A DNA stretch of 64,000 bases from Desulfovibrio sp. (GTDB lineage: Bacteria > Desulfobacterota > Desulfovibrionia > Desulfovibrionales > Desulfovibrionaceae). Below, in pieces: positions 38,630 through 46,969 of the stretch. Positions within the stretch are counted from its first letter, which is position 1. Each line of letters opens with the position of its first letter. The notes below the pieces were generated by a model. The model made no database searches. It saw only the letters and a program-made list of their open reading frames with translations, and was not told where the DNA came from. The stretch is from positions 1 through 64,000 of the forward strand of contig JAISTH010000071.1 of assembly GCA_031272715.1 (NCBI GenBank), given 5' to 3'. The translations under genes and the position numbers were made by a program.

Positions 38630-39121
38630 CTACGCCGGGGGGGAGCCCCCTACGCCGGAGGGAGGGCTCTCGAGCCGCAGTTCCATGACGATGGCGTCCT
38701 CGCCGGTGTCGACGTAGTAGCCTCGCCGTCTGCCCGCCTCGCTGAAGCCGAGGGATGCATAGAGTCCCAGGGCCGGCCCGTTTCCCTCCCGGACATCCAG
38801 GACCGCCCTGTTTCGGCCCGTCCTGCGGAGGGCGTCGAGGGTCAGGGACATGAGGCGACGGGCCAGTCCCTGTCCGCGGAACTGGGGAAGGACGCCGACG
38901 TTGACTATCTCCGCCTCGTCCGCGGAGACGAAGAGGGAGACGTAGCCGGCCAGCGTCCCGTCGATGAAGGCCCCGAAGGCGGCGAAGGATGGCCGTTGCA
39001 GGGCGCTTCTGTATTGCTGCGAGGTCCAGGGCAGCGAGAAACAGCGCCCTTCGAGGTCGGCCACGGCCTCGGCATGGCTTGCGTCAAGCCTGAGCAGCGT
39101 CGGGGATGTGTTCGGAGGCAT
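38630..39121 (-). CDS. rimI: Ribosomal-protein-alanine N-acetyltransferase-like GNAT protein
   Basis: 163 residues. GNAT fold with acetyl-CoA loop VLPQFRGQGLARRLM, VLDVREGNGPALGLYASLGF and RRRGYYVDTGEDAIVMEL, which is the RimI pattern. It acetylates protein N-termini, classically of S18. The ATG at 39121 gives MPPNTSPTLLRLDAS; the RBS is weak. A 15-base tandem repeat (CCCCCTACGCCGG type) encodes the C-terminal residues. It diverges from a Nudix-like gene only four bases away. Confidence 0.87.
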   Translation of the reverse strand: MPPNTSPTLLRLDASHAEAVADLEGRCFSLPWTSQQYRSALQRPSFAAFGAFIDGTLAGYVSLFVSADEAEIVNVGVLPQFRGQGLARRLMSLTLDALRRTGRNRAVLDVREGNGPALGLYASLGFSEAGRRRGYYVDTGEDAIVMELRLESPPSGVGGSPPA

Positions 39122-39125
39122 CGGT

Positions 39126-39614
39126 TTGCGTCGCGGAACGAGTCGGGTTGAGGTCGTGGACCGGGACAACGTCCCGCTGTGCCTCATGGATTTCAGGGAC
39201 GTCCAGAACCAGGGACTGCTCCACAGGAAGGTGGCCTTGGCGCTCCGCGACAGGGCGGGGCGCCTTCTGTTGCGTCAGCGGGACGAGATCGGGGCCGGGT
39301 GGAGCTTTTCCTCCGTAGGGCCCGTTGTGCAGGACACGTCCCGGGAGGAGAGCGCCGCCGACCTCGTCTTCCGGGACTGGGGCCTCGACGGCAGCCGGCT
39401 GTTCTTCCTGGGGGAGTTCCCTCCCGAACCCTCCAACGGCAACGCCTTCACCTACGTCTACGGGGTGCGTGCCGGCGCGCCGCGCGAATTCGACGCCCCG
39501 GACGTGCTGCTCCTGACCTGGGACGCCCTCGTCCCCATGATGGAGCAGGCTTCGGACCTCTTCACGCCGTTCTGGCTGAAGGTGGCGCGGTCCGGGTGTC
39601 TGGGCGGCTTCTAG
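39126..39614 (+). CDS. Nudix-like protein with degenerate Nudix box
   Basis: 162 residues from TTG at 39126, chosen because GGAGG lies seven bases upstream. EVVDRDNVPLCLMDF and LLHRKVALALRDRAGRLLLR match the start of Nudix (IPP-isomerase-like subgroup) proteins. In the Nudix box, where REUxEExGU is expected, the sequence reads DLVFRDWGL. The catalytic glutamates are missing, so it may be inactive or act as a binding protein. Its stop overlaps that of recN on the other strand. Confidence 0.7.
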   Translation: MRRGTSRVEVVDRDNVPLCLMDFRDVQNQGLLHRKVALALRDRAGRLLLRQRDEIGAGWSFSSVGPVVQDTSREESAADLVFRDWGLDGSRLFFLGEFPPEPSNGNAFTYVYGVRAGAPREFDAPDVLLLTWDALVPMMEQASDLFTPFWLKVARSGCLGGF

Positions 39615-41218
39615 CCGCCCCCCGTCTCCTCGAGGCTCCTCGCCAGCGCCTCCCCGTGGAGGCCGCCCCCGGCCATTCTCGCCAGCTCCTCCCTGCGTTC
39701 CTCGCCTTCCAGGGGACGACACAGGGTGAAGGTCTCGTCCTGCCGCACCTCCTTGGAGATCTGGAAGTGCCTGCCGGCATGGACGGCCAGCTGGGGCCAG
39801 TGGGTGATGAGCAGCATCTGGCGGCGCCCGGCGAGGCTTCGCAGCTTGTCCGCCAGCTTGTTCAGCACGTAGCCTCCCACCCCGGCGTCCACCTCGTCGA
39901 AGACGTAGGTGGCGTCGTCGGCCTCGCTGCGGACGGTGACCAGGGCCAGCAGGAACCGTGAGAGTTCGCCTCCCGAGGCGATGCGGTCCAGGGGCTGCGG
40001 GGGCTGTCCGGGATTGGGCGCCCAGAGCAGCCGCACCCGCTCCTCCGAGACCCCCGGCCAGATCTCGTGGGGCGTGAAATCCGGGATGACGCGGACCTCC
40101 TGGGCGAAACCGAGATCCCGCAGTTCCGTCTCGAGCCGGGCGACGAACCGCGCGGCCGCCTCCCTGCGCGCAGGCCCGAGTTCCCCGATGACGGCGGCGA
40201 GGCCTTTGGCCGCCTCCGCCTCCTCACGTTTGAGCTGCGAGATGTCCAAGGCGCAGACGTCCAGGAAGGAGAGGTTCGCGGCGATCTCCTCCCGCAGCTC
40301 CAGTATCTGGGGGATGGTGCGGCGCAGCTTGCGCTTGAGCTGGGAGAGGGCGAAGAGGCGTTCCTCGATTTTGTCCATCTGCGCCCGGGACATGGCGGCG
40401 GGAGGGCGCTTGAGGCGTCCGCCGAGGGTCTGCAGCCGTTCCCGCAACCGGGACGTCTCGCTTGCGTCCTCGGCGATGGCCTCGTCCCCTTCGGCCAGGG
40501 GTCTGAGCACGCCGACGAACTGCGCCAGAAGGTCCAGTATCCCGGGGCCTTCCCGGCCGTAGAGCAGATCCAGGGCGTCCCCGTAGCTCCTTTGGAGATG
40601 TTCGCCTTCCTTGGCTTGCGTCCGGAGCGTTTCCAGCTCCTCCTCCTCCCCTTCCTTGGGCTTGACCTTGTCGATCTCCGTCTGCTGCATCTCCAGCAGT
40701 TCCCGGTCCTTGAGAAGGTCCGCGCGTTTCCCCTCCAGTTCCGCCCGGGCCTGGGCGATGCGCTGCAGATCGGCCAGGGCGGCCTCCCGGCGCTGCAGGA
40801 GGGCCGGATCGGGCAGGGCCTGGTCGATCAGCCGGGCCTGGAAGGACGGCTGCAGAAGCTGCTGCTGGGCGTGCTGGCTCGTGAGGGTGACAAGGTCCGC
40901 TCTCAGATCCCTGAGCCGCTCCTTGGAGGCGAGGGAGTCGTTGACGAAGAACCGGCTCCGTCCCGTCTCCGCCGCGAGTTCGCGGCGCAGGACCAGTTCG
41001 CCCTCCTTCGTGTTGAAGACGGCGTCCACCTCCGCCTTCTGGGCGCCGGGGCGCACCATGCCGCCCTGGAGGCTCTCCCCCAGGAGAAATCCCAGGGCCT
41101 TGAGGACGAAGCTCTTGCCGGCTCCGGTCTCCCCGGTGAGCACGTTCATGCCGGGGGAGAATTCCAGGGCCATGTCCTCGATGAGGGCGAGATTGCGTAT
41201 GCGCAGGTATTCCAGCAT
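39611..41218 (-). CDS. recN: DNA repair protein RecN
   Basis: 535 residues. SMC-like ATPase that helps repair double-strand breaks. MLEYLRIRNLALIEDMALEF is the RecN start. Walker A is TGETGAGKS, a coiled-coil middle runs about 150-370, the signature is ASGGELSRFLLAL, and Walker B is TYVFDEVDAGVGG. The ATG at 41218 has AGGA upstream. It follows the oppBC-like permease genes on the same strand, 13 bases after oppC. Confidence 0.95.
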   Translation of the reverse strand: MLEYLRIRNLALIEDMALEFSPGMNVLTGETGAGKSFVLKALGFLLGESLQGGMVRPGAQKAEVDAVFNTKEGELVLRRELAAETGRSRFFVNDSLASKERLRDLRADLVTLTSQHAQQQLLQPSFQARLIDQALPDPALLQRREAALADLQRIAQARAELEGKRADLLKDRELLEMQQTEIDKVKPKEGEEEELETLRTQAKEGEHLQRSYGDALDLLYGREGPGILDLLAQFVGVLRPLAEGDEAIAEDASETSRLRERLQTLGGRLKRPPAAMSRAQMDKIEERLFALSQLKRKLRRTIPQILELREEIAANLSFLDVCALDISQLKREEAEAAKGLAAVIGELGPARREAAARFVARLETELRDLGFAQEVRVIPDFTPHEIWPGVSEERVRLLWAPNPGQPPQPLDRIASGGELSRFLLALVTVRSEADDATYVFDEVDAGVGGYVLNKLADKLRSLAGRRQMLLITHWPQLAVHAGRHFQISKEVRQDETFTLCRPLEGEERREELARMAGGGLHGEALARSLEETGGG

Positions 41219-41231
41219 CTTGCGTCCTGGT

Positions 41232-42068
41232 TCAGTCCCGGAGCCTGGGGTCCAGCAGGTCCCGCAGGCTTTCCCCGAGCAGGTTGTAGCCAAGGACGGT
41301 CACCAGGATCGCGAGGCCAGGGTAGACGGAAAGCCACGGGGCGATCTCGGTGACCACCTTGCCCTCCATGAGCATGTTCCCCCAGCTGGCGGTGGGGGGT
41401 TGCACCCCCAGCCCGAGGAAGCTCAGTCCGGATTCCACGAGGATGGCCCCCGCGACCCCTAGGGTGGCCGTGATGAGCACGGGCGCCATGGTGTTGGGCA
41501 GGATGTGGAAGACCAGTATGCGCCAGGTGGGGCAGCCGGCGAGGAGCGAGGCGTCCACGAATTCCCGCTCCCGCAGGGAGAGGGTCTCCGCCCGCACGAG
41601 GCGCGTCACCCCCATCCAGGAGGTGAGGCCGATGACGATCATGATGTTGGTGAGGCTCGGCTCGAGGAAGGCGATGACGGAGAGGATCAGGAAGAAGGAG
41701 GGGAAGCAGAGCATGATGTCCACGAGGCGCATGATCGCCTCGTCCACCCAGCTGCGGAAGTAGCCGCTGACAAGCCCCAGGACCGTCCCGATGGCCAGGG
41801 AGATGCCCACGGCCACGAAGCCGACCCACAGGGACACCCGGCCCCCGTAGAGCATCCTTGAAAGCACGTCCCGGCCGAGCCTGTCGGTCCCCAGGGGATG
41901 CTCCGGGGACGGGGGCTGCAGGATGCTGTCCAGCATCAGGGCGTTGGGGTCGAAGGGGGCGAGCACGGGCGCCAGCAGGGCCGCGCCGGACATGACCAGG
42001 ACGATCGCGAGGCCTGCGGTCAGCATGAGGTTGCGCCCGAGAAGGCGTTTCAGGGGGGCGCCCAGCAT
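41232..42068 (-). CDS. oppC: Peptide/nickel-type ABC transporter permease (OppC/DppC-like)
   Basis: 278 residues with about six TM helices. HPLGTDRLGRDVLSRMLYGG is the family N-terminal signature. The EAA loop is EFVDASLLAGCPTWRILVFH followed by ILPN, and ESGLSFLGLGVQPPTASWG marks OppC/DppC/NikC. It pairs with the OppB-like permease, whose stop overlaps this ATG by one base (TGATG). No binding protein or ATPase genes are in the window, so substrate (peptide, nickel, other) is open. Confidence 0.92.
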   Translation of the reverse strand: MLGAPLKRLLGRNLMLTAGLAIVLVMSGAALLAPVLAPFDPNALMLDSILQPPSPEHPLGTDRLGRDVLSRMLYGGRVSLWVGFVAVGISLAIGTVLGLVSGYFRSWVDEAIMRLVDIMLCFPSFFLILSVIAFLEPSLTNIMIVIGLTSWMGVTRLVRAETLSLREREFVDASLLAGCPTWRILVFHILPNTMAPVLITATLGVAGAILVESGLSFLGLGVQPPTASWGNMLMEGKVVTEIAPWLSVYPGLAILVTVLGYNLLGESLRDLLDPRLRD

Positions 42069-43099
42069 CAGCGCATCCCTCCGCTGCGGATGCGCGGGTC
42101 GGCGAGGCCGTAGCACAGGTCCGCCAGCAGGTTGCCGGCGAGGGTGAGCACCGCGGCGAGGACGAGGTTGCCCATGATCATGGTGTAGTCCCTGGCCATG
42201 ACGGCGGCGTAGAAGAGCTGTCCCAGCCCCGGCAGGGCGAAGATGGACTCGATGATGACGCTGCCCCCGATGAGGCCGGGGACGGAGAGTCCCAGCAGGG
42301 TGATCACCGGCAGCAGCGCGTTGCGCAGGGCGTGGCGCAGGACGACGGTCCTGGGGGGGAGCCCCTTGGCCCTTGCCGTGAGGATGTAGTCCTGGCGCAG
42401 CACTTCCAGAAGGCAGCTGCGCATGTATCGGCTCATGCCCGCAAGCCCCCCGACCGTGGAGACGATGATGGGCATCGTCAGGTGCCGGGCGAGGTCGATG
42501 AACTTGTCCATGGGCGAGAGGCTCGGGAAGTTCATGGAGGTCAGGCCCGACAGGGGCAGCCAGCCGAGTTCCAGCCCGAAGAGGAGCATGAGCAGGATGG
42601 CCAGCCAGAAGGAGGGCATGGCGAAGCCGATGAAGACCAGCACGGTGATGGTGCGATCCGTCAGGGTGTTCTGCCTGCAGGCTGACCATATGCCCAGGGG
42701 GATGGCCAGGATCAGGGTCAGCAGCAGGGAGATCACGTTCATGGAGATGGTGAGGGGGAGGCGTTCGCCGATCTTGACCAGCACGGGTCTCGCGTCCGCG
42801 GACATGGAATTGCCGAAGTCCAGATGGAGGAGGCGCCAGAGCCAGTCCAGGTACTGGATGTGCAGGGGGCGGTCCAGGCCGTAGAGGGCCATGAGCCGCT
42901 GGCGGGTCATCTCGCCGGCGAGGGGGTTGAGGGTGGTCTCCATGTCGGTGGGAGACCCGGGGGCGAGATGGATGACGATGAAGCTGACGAGGGTGATCCC
43001 CAGCAACACCAGACAGACCCAGAGGGTCTTGCGCGTCAGTCTCAGGGCGAGTCCGGCCGTGCGGGCTCCCCAGGGGGCCGCTAGGGTTTCGCCGCCCAT
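42068..43099 (-). CDS. oppB: Peptide/nickel-type ABC transporter permease (OppB/DppB-like)
   Basis: 343 residues with about six TM helices. [18 protein letters not shown] and [15 protein letters not shown] are the OppB start motifs. The EAA loop is [20 protein letters not shown], and [20 protein letters not shown] is the closing motif. It is the first permease of the pair. An RdgC-like gene pair lies 145 bases upstream on the same strand. Confidence 0.93.
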   Translation of the reverse strand: MGGETLAAPWGARTAGLALRLTRKTLWVCLVLLGITLVSFIVIHLAPGSPTDMETTLNPLAGEMTRQRLMALYGLDRPLHIQYLDWLWRLLHLDFGNSMSADARPVLVKIGERLPLTISMNVISLLLTLILAIPLGIWSACRQNTLTDRTITVLVFIGFAMPSFWLAILLMLLFGLELGWLPLSGLTSMNFPSLSPMDKFIDLARHLTMPIIVSTVGGLAGMSRYMRSCLLEVLRQDYILTARAKGLPPRTVVLRHALRNALLPVITLLGLSVPGLIGGSVIIESIFALPGLGQLFYAAVMARDYTMIMGNLVLAAVLTLAGNLLADLCYGLADPRIRSGGMR

Positions 43100-43244
43100 G
43101 TCCCGAACCTGTTCACATCGGCCATCCGCATACGTCAGCGATTCTGTCTGGCATCACTCAATCAATGAAGAAGGGAGATTCTGCCGCTTGGCGGCCGCCT
43201 GCAGTTCAGGGGGCGTGCCGCGAGCCGCCATGGCCGCGTCGACG

Positions 43245-43766
43245 TCACGGCTGGACCATCCATCTCCCGACGGCCTCGGCCTCGCGGTTCCAGTCGCCGG
43301 ACAGCCGCAGCTTCAGGAACTCCGCGAACATCGCGTCCAGCAGACCCACGGCGGTCTCCATCAGATAGTACTTCTCGAGGACCAGGCCGTCGGGATCCTC
43401 GTCCTGGGACTCCCTGTCGATCTTCGGGGTGCGCAGGCTCCCGAGGCAGAAATCCTCGGCCTTGAGGGTCATCTGGTACTCGTCCTCCTCGCGTTCCAGG
43501 CGCAGGACGGCCTGGGAGACCTTCTTCCCGGTGCCGAGCCCGAACCGGGCCTCCCGCAGGGGGGAGGGGGAACCGGAGGCCGAGGCGGTCTCCTTGCTTT
43601 CGCCGTCCCCGCCCTCGACCACGACCCGTCGGTCCATGATCACGGAGAAGGAGGTGCCCGTCCCGTCGGTGAAGCCGTTTTCGGTGTCGCTGCGGTACCA
43701 GAGCCAGGTCAGGAAATCCTGGCCGATGATGGCGTCGGTGGAGAGCAGGGTGGGGGATGCGGGCAT
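43245..43766 (-). CDS. Conserved-looking partner of the RdgC-like gene
   Basis: 173 residues, unrecognised on its own. It reads MPASPTLLSTDAIIGQDFLT then WLWYRSD, a basic/acidic middle (VVVEGGDGESKETASA) and an end with FAEFLKLRLSGDWNREA. RdgC proteins end with a similar FLTWLWY and FLKLR arrangement. This may therefore be the C-terminal half of a split RdgC. Its ATG follows the upstream gene's stop with no gap, so they form one unit. Confidence 0.65.
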   Translation of the reverse strand: MPASPTLLSTDAIIGQDFLTWLWYRSDTENGFTDGTGTSFSVIMDRRVVVEGGDGESKETASASGSPSPLREARFGLGTGKKVSQAVLRLEREEDEYQMTLKAEDFCLGSLRTPKIDRESQDEDPDGLVLEKYYLMETAVGLLDAMFAEFLKLRLSGDWNREAEAVGRWMVQP

Positions 43767-44387
43767 TCAGTCCTCCTCGTCGGCGAAGACGGCCGGTTCG
43801 ATGCGGTCGAGTTCGGTCATGCCGTCCTCGTCCAGGATGGTGGAGGCCAGCATGTAGGGCGTCATCTGCTCCAGGGTCAGCCCGAAGGTCTCGTGGAAGA
43901 AGTCCATGAACAGGTCGAGCATCTTGCCCTGGACGGAGGCGAACCAGACCCTGTCCTCCTCCCAGAACACGTTGAACTCGGCGGGCACCGGCAGGAAGCG
44001 TCCCCGCAGGGCGAGCAGCACCTCCTCCTTGAGCTCCTTCTTCCGCTCCTTGGAGACGAACTTCTTGCCCGAGGCGCCCTGCCGTTCCTTCTCCTCCTGG
44101 AGCGCAATGGCGAGGTGCTTCTTTATCACGCCGGCGGGGATGCGCCTCGTGTCCACCCTCAGGGAGAAGGTGTAGAGGGCTCCCTTCTGGGGCGGGGCGG
44201 TCATCCACTCCACGTCCAGCATGTCGTCGAAGCAGACCCAGCCGTGGGAGTGCATCTCCGGGGTGGCGTCGATGTCGACGAAGGCGTGTTGTTTCAGGCG
44301 ATCGGGGATCTCCCGCCACAGCGCCTCCGGGACGGGGTCCATGATGCGGAATCTGGTGAAGCTGCAGCTGCTGTTCATGAAGCCCAT
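43767..44387 (-). CDS. rdgC: RdgC-like recombination-associated protein (N-terminal part)
   Basis: 206 residues. RdgC is a ring-shaped DNA-binding protein that limits RecA. The start MGFMNSSCSFTRFRI, HGWVCFDDMLDVEW, RRIPAGVIKKHLA and FVSKERKKELKEEVLLALRG follow the RdgC pattern. E. coli RdgC has about 300 residues in one chain; here about 206 plus 173 are in two adjacent frames. AGAGG lies seven bases before the ATG at 44387. Probably a natural split form, but a frameshift between the two cannot be excluded. Confidence 0.72.
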   Translation of the reverse strand: MGFMNSSCSFTRFRIMDPVPEALWREIPDRLKQHAFVDIDATPEMHSHGWVCFDDMLDVEWMTAPPQKGALYTFSLRVDTRRIPAGVIKKHLAIALQEEKERQGASGKKFVSKERKKELKEEVLLALRGRFLPVPAEFNVFWEEDRVWFASVQGKMLDLFMDFFHETFGLTLEQMTPYMLASTILDEDGMTELDRIEPAVFADEED

Positions 44388-44480
44388 GGAAGACCTCTCG
44401 GGGACGGGTTTCAGGCCTTGGCGCAAACGTCCAGCTTAGCCCAGGGGCGGCAAAAATGCAAAAAGGGGATGGCGGTCCGG

Positions 44481-44735
44481 ACAGGGCGATTGCATGAGGG
44501 GCCAGCTTGACCACACAATGCCCGTCCCCACGAAACTGCGGCCTGCCTGCGTGCCGGCTTTCCTCCATCGTCCATCCTCGGATGCGGCCGATTCCCGGGA
44601 CTGGGGCGGCCGATCCCTGGAGCGGAGAGCATGGGCGCAGGCCGATGGCGCAGACGGCATGTCGGCCAGTGATGGGGCTTCGAGGAAGGGGAACCGGTTC
44701 CACCGACGCAATTCCATACATGCCATCGCCCTGCA
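44481..44735 (-). repeat. Dispersed repeat, copy D
   Basis: It starts ACAGGGCGATTGCATGA and keeps GAAACTGC, CCATCGTCCATCC (as in copy C), GGAGCGGAGAGCATGGGCG and GATGGGGCTTCGAGGAA in the common order. It sits upstream of rdgC, between that gene and a small open frame. The first half of 44388-44840 holds nothing else. Confidence 0.7.
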
Positions 44736-44840
44736 CGGCCGGCCCGGAGGTGAGGCTTGCGGATCCGGGGGGACGTGACCTACACTGGCAAGGCAGGAGA
44801 CGCCGTGAAGCAACCGTCTCAACCCGGCAGAGGCAACGTC

Positions 44841-45077
44841 ATGGATCTGGAAACACACCCCGTTCGAGAGCCGGATGGCGGCCTCACACCTGCCGCCGCA
44901 AGGAACGTGTGCTCCGAGAATACGGGCCCCGTCCTGACCACCGAGGCCCTTGAGAGGTCCATCGACAGGGTCTACGAGTACGCCCTGAAGACCGGCCTGT
45001 TTCAGGCGTTAATTGACTCAGACATGTGCGACGACGGGGAACTCGCCGATGTCCGATGTGAACGTCGACTGGCTTAG
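44841..45077 (+). CDS. Small hypothetical protein
   Basis: 78 residues from ATG at 44841, with AGAGG upstream. It has TTEALERSIDRVYEYALKTG and FQALIDSDMCDDGELADVR, an acidic amphipathic helix. No family is recognised. A shift of one frame near 45040 would replace the last residues with SPMSDVNVDWLRLFHRQV, which looks as protein-like as the present end, so a frameshift is possible. Confidence 0.4.
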   Translation: MDLETHPVREPDGGLTPAAARNVCSENTGPVLTTEALERSIDRVYEYALKTGLFQALIDSDMCDDGELADVRCERRLA

Positions 45078-45099
45078 ACTGTTCCATAGGCAGGTGTGA

Positions 45100-45345
45100 T
45101 TGATATGCAAATGCTTCCATGTGGACATCTACGTGGAGGATTGCGTCCTTGCGGACATCCAGGAATACGTTTCCAAGTCCGTTGGCGAACTCGGCATCAA
45201 CAAGCCGAATCTGGCCAAGATCGTAGGAACCGTGGTATTCCGGATTCACAAGCTCAAGCCCATCTCATACAGGCAGTTTTTTCTTTTGGAATGGTATCTC
45301 AGTAAGTTATGCATTGACTGTAAAATATTAGTGTGCTTTTTATAA
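45100..45345 (+). CDS. Small hypothetical open frame, possibly a gene fragment
   Basis: 81 residues in a different frame from the preceding small gene, starting CKCFHVDIYVEDCVLADIQE and including KPNLAKIVGTVVFRIHKLKP. No RBS or family is seen. It changes from GC-rich to AT-rich along its length. It may belong with the preceding small gene as a frameshifted remnant. The stretch 45346-45439 is AT-rich with no feature. Confidence 0.3.
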   Translation: MICKCFHVDIYVEDCVLADIQEYVSKSVGELGINKPNLAKIVGTVVFRIHKLKPISYRQFFLLEWYLSKLCIDCKILVCFL

Positions 45346-45439
45346 CAACTGCATGGATTTTCATAACTTTGACATCCTTTGGTGTGGATTCCTGCTTGAT
45401 GCAAGATTGTCGCGGTTTCACACGTGCACACGTGGACGT

Positions 45440-46201
45440 TTACGAAGTTATACCAAGCAGTTTTTCCATCAGTCCGGCCACATGATGTTGCGAGGCAGGA
45501 ATCGGCAGGGACGCTCCCGCCATCCAGAAGGGAACCTGGCGGGAGAGCGCTGTCGCATCGTGATGGCGTCCTTCCTCGTCCATGCCGTGGTCGCCTGTCA
45601 CTATGACGCAAAAGCCCTCCTCGAGCCAGCCGGGGAGATGTGCGGCCAGAAGGTCGTCCACGTGGCGCACGGCATCGCGGTAGACCGAGGAACGCACGCC
45701 GCAGGCATGCCCCGCGGTATCCACACCCATGGGATGCACCAGCAGCAGATGGGGCGAGCACATCCGGCGCAGGGCCTCGGCGTCGAGGAAGCACTCCCTG
45801 TCGGGGTAGGATTCGCTGACGTAGAAGAGGCCGTGGCTGATGGGCAGATTCGGATCGTTGGAGAATCGGTCTCTCGCCGCATCGAAGGGGATCCGGTTGC
45901 ACAGTTCGGACATCCAGAAAAACGCTGCGGCGGCCGTGCGCAACCCCTGCCGGCAGGCCTTGTGGAAAATCGTTCCGGGCAGGGTGGCGATGGGAGGGTC
46001 GTTGCCGGTGACTCCTGTCGTCGTCGGGGGGAGTCCCGTGAGAAGGGTTGCGTAGATGGGGCGTGACAGAGGGGGCAGTTCGGCGTCGAGGGTCGTGTGG
46101 CGGGCGATTCCGGCCTCGGTCAGAGCCGACATGTAGCTCATGCAGCGATGGGCGGTGCCTGCCTCCAGGCCGTCCACGAGAACGAGGATGACGTTTTGCA
46201 T
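45440..46201 (-). CDS. Alkaline-phosphatase-superfamily hydrolase (phosphodiesterase/nucleotide pyrophosphatase type)
   Basis: 253 residues. Two-metal fold: MQNVILVLVDGLEAG gives the first Asp, ELPPLSRPIYATLLTGLPP carries the nucleophile Ser, LLLVHPMGVDTAGHACG gives Asp/His, and VTGDHGMDEEGRHHD supplies the last Asp-His-His. There is no signal peptide, so it is probably cytoplasmic. The substrate is unknown. The ATG at 46201 was preferred over an upstream extension because the hydrophobic first strand follows at once. Confidence 0.82.
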   Translation of the reverse strand: MQNVILVLVDGLEAGTAHRCMSYMSALTEAGIARHTTLDAELPPLSRPIYATLLTGLPPTTTGVTGNDPPIATLPGTIFHKACRQGLRTAAAAFFWMSELCNRIPFDAARDRFSNDPNLPISHGLFYVSESYPDRECFLDAEALRRMCSPHLLLVHPMGVDTAGHACGVRSSVYRDAVRHVDDLLAAHLPGWLEEGFCVIVTGDHGMDEEGRHHDATALSRQVPFWMAGASLPIPASQHHVAGLMEKLLGITS

Positions 46202-46411
46202 GCGTGTTGCGCCCTTGCGTTGTGGCGTCCGTGGCGATCCGGCGATTGTCGGATGTTGCCATCCCCGGTGCGCGTAATCAAGCGGACATCGCTTTGGCGC
46301 TGTTCTTGCATTTCGTGTCAACGGCCATTTTTGCCGGTTGGTGGCCCATCGGATGCCTTATTCCGCCCTGAGCGCGCCGGCCCGTGTTGCCCCTCAGGCC
46401 GTCCATGGGGT

Positions 46412-46969
46412 ATGTTCGGCCCGCGGCGCAACCGGCGCCGTTTGGAGTTCGTCACGCGCAGCTTTCGACATTCTCTCTCGCCGGGATCCTTCGCCATCTC
46501 ATCCCGCCGCTCCGGCAGAACGTCCGGGGCAAGGTCCATCTTGGCGCCGTTGATCGCCGCGTGTCTGCTCCTGCTGGCGCTGTGCGGTCCCGTCCCGCTG
46601 CAGGCGGCAAGCGTGCCGGACGCCTCGGACGAGACCAAGGAACTGTGGACGGGATCCCTCTACACGTCCACCTATCGCGTGGGCCTGTGCTTCTCCCCGA
46701 AGGGGACGCTGCGGGGCGTGGTGCATCTGCGGCTGATGTCCGGGCAGGTCGACGTCTATCACATCAACGGCACCGTCAAGGACGGCCGCGTGACGGCCTC
46801 CCACTCCTCGGGGCACTCCTTCACCGGCCGTCTTGTCGCCCCGGACAGGGTCAAGGGGCGCATCGTCCTCAAGAGCGGCCGGAAGATCGATCTCGAAGGG
46901 ACGAGACACCGCGGGGTGTCCCTGGCGCCCGAGGATTGCGCCCCTCTCGACGATGGGGAACGCAAATGA
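46412..46969 (+). CDS. Secreted hypothetical protein
   Basis: 185 residues from ATG at 46412, or about 142 from TTG at 46541, which has AAGG six bases upstream and fits a signal peptide better (LAPLIAACLLLLALCGPVPL). The mature domain is beta-rich: ELWTGSLYTSTYRVGLCFSP, GVVHLRLMSGQVDVYHINGT and VKGRIVLKSGRKIDLEG. No family is recognised. Its stop overlaps the ATG of the glycosyltransferase, so the two are coupled and perhaps work in envelope glycan metabolism. Confidence 0.65.
   Translation: MFGPRRNRRRLEFVTRSFRHSLSPGSFAISSRRSGRTSGARSILAPLIAACLLLLALCGPVPLQAASVPDASDETKELWTGSLYTSTYRVGLCFSPKGTLRGVVHLRLMSGQVDVYHINGTVKDGRVTASHSSGHSFTGRLVAPDRVKGRIVLKSGRKIDLEGTRHRGVSLAPEDCAPLDDGERK

Noticed and set aside
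46018..46411. Extended N-terminus for the secreted protein before the glycosyltransferase
   Set aside because: It would overlap the divergent phosphatase gene and lacks a signal-peptide-compatible start.
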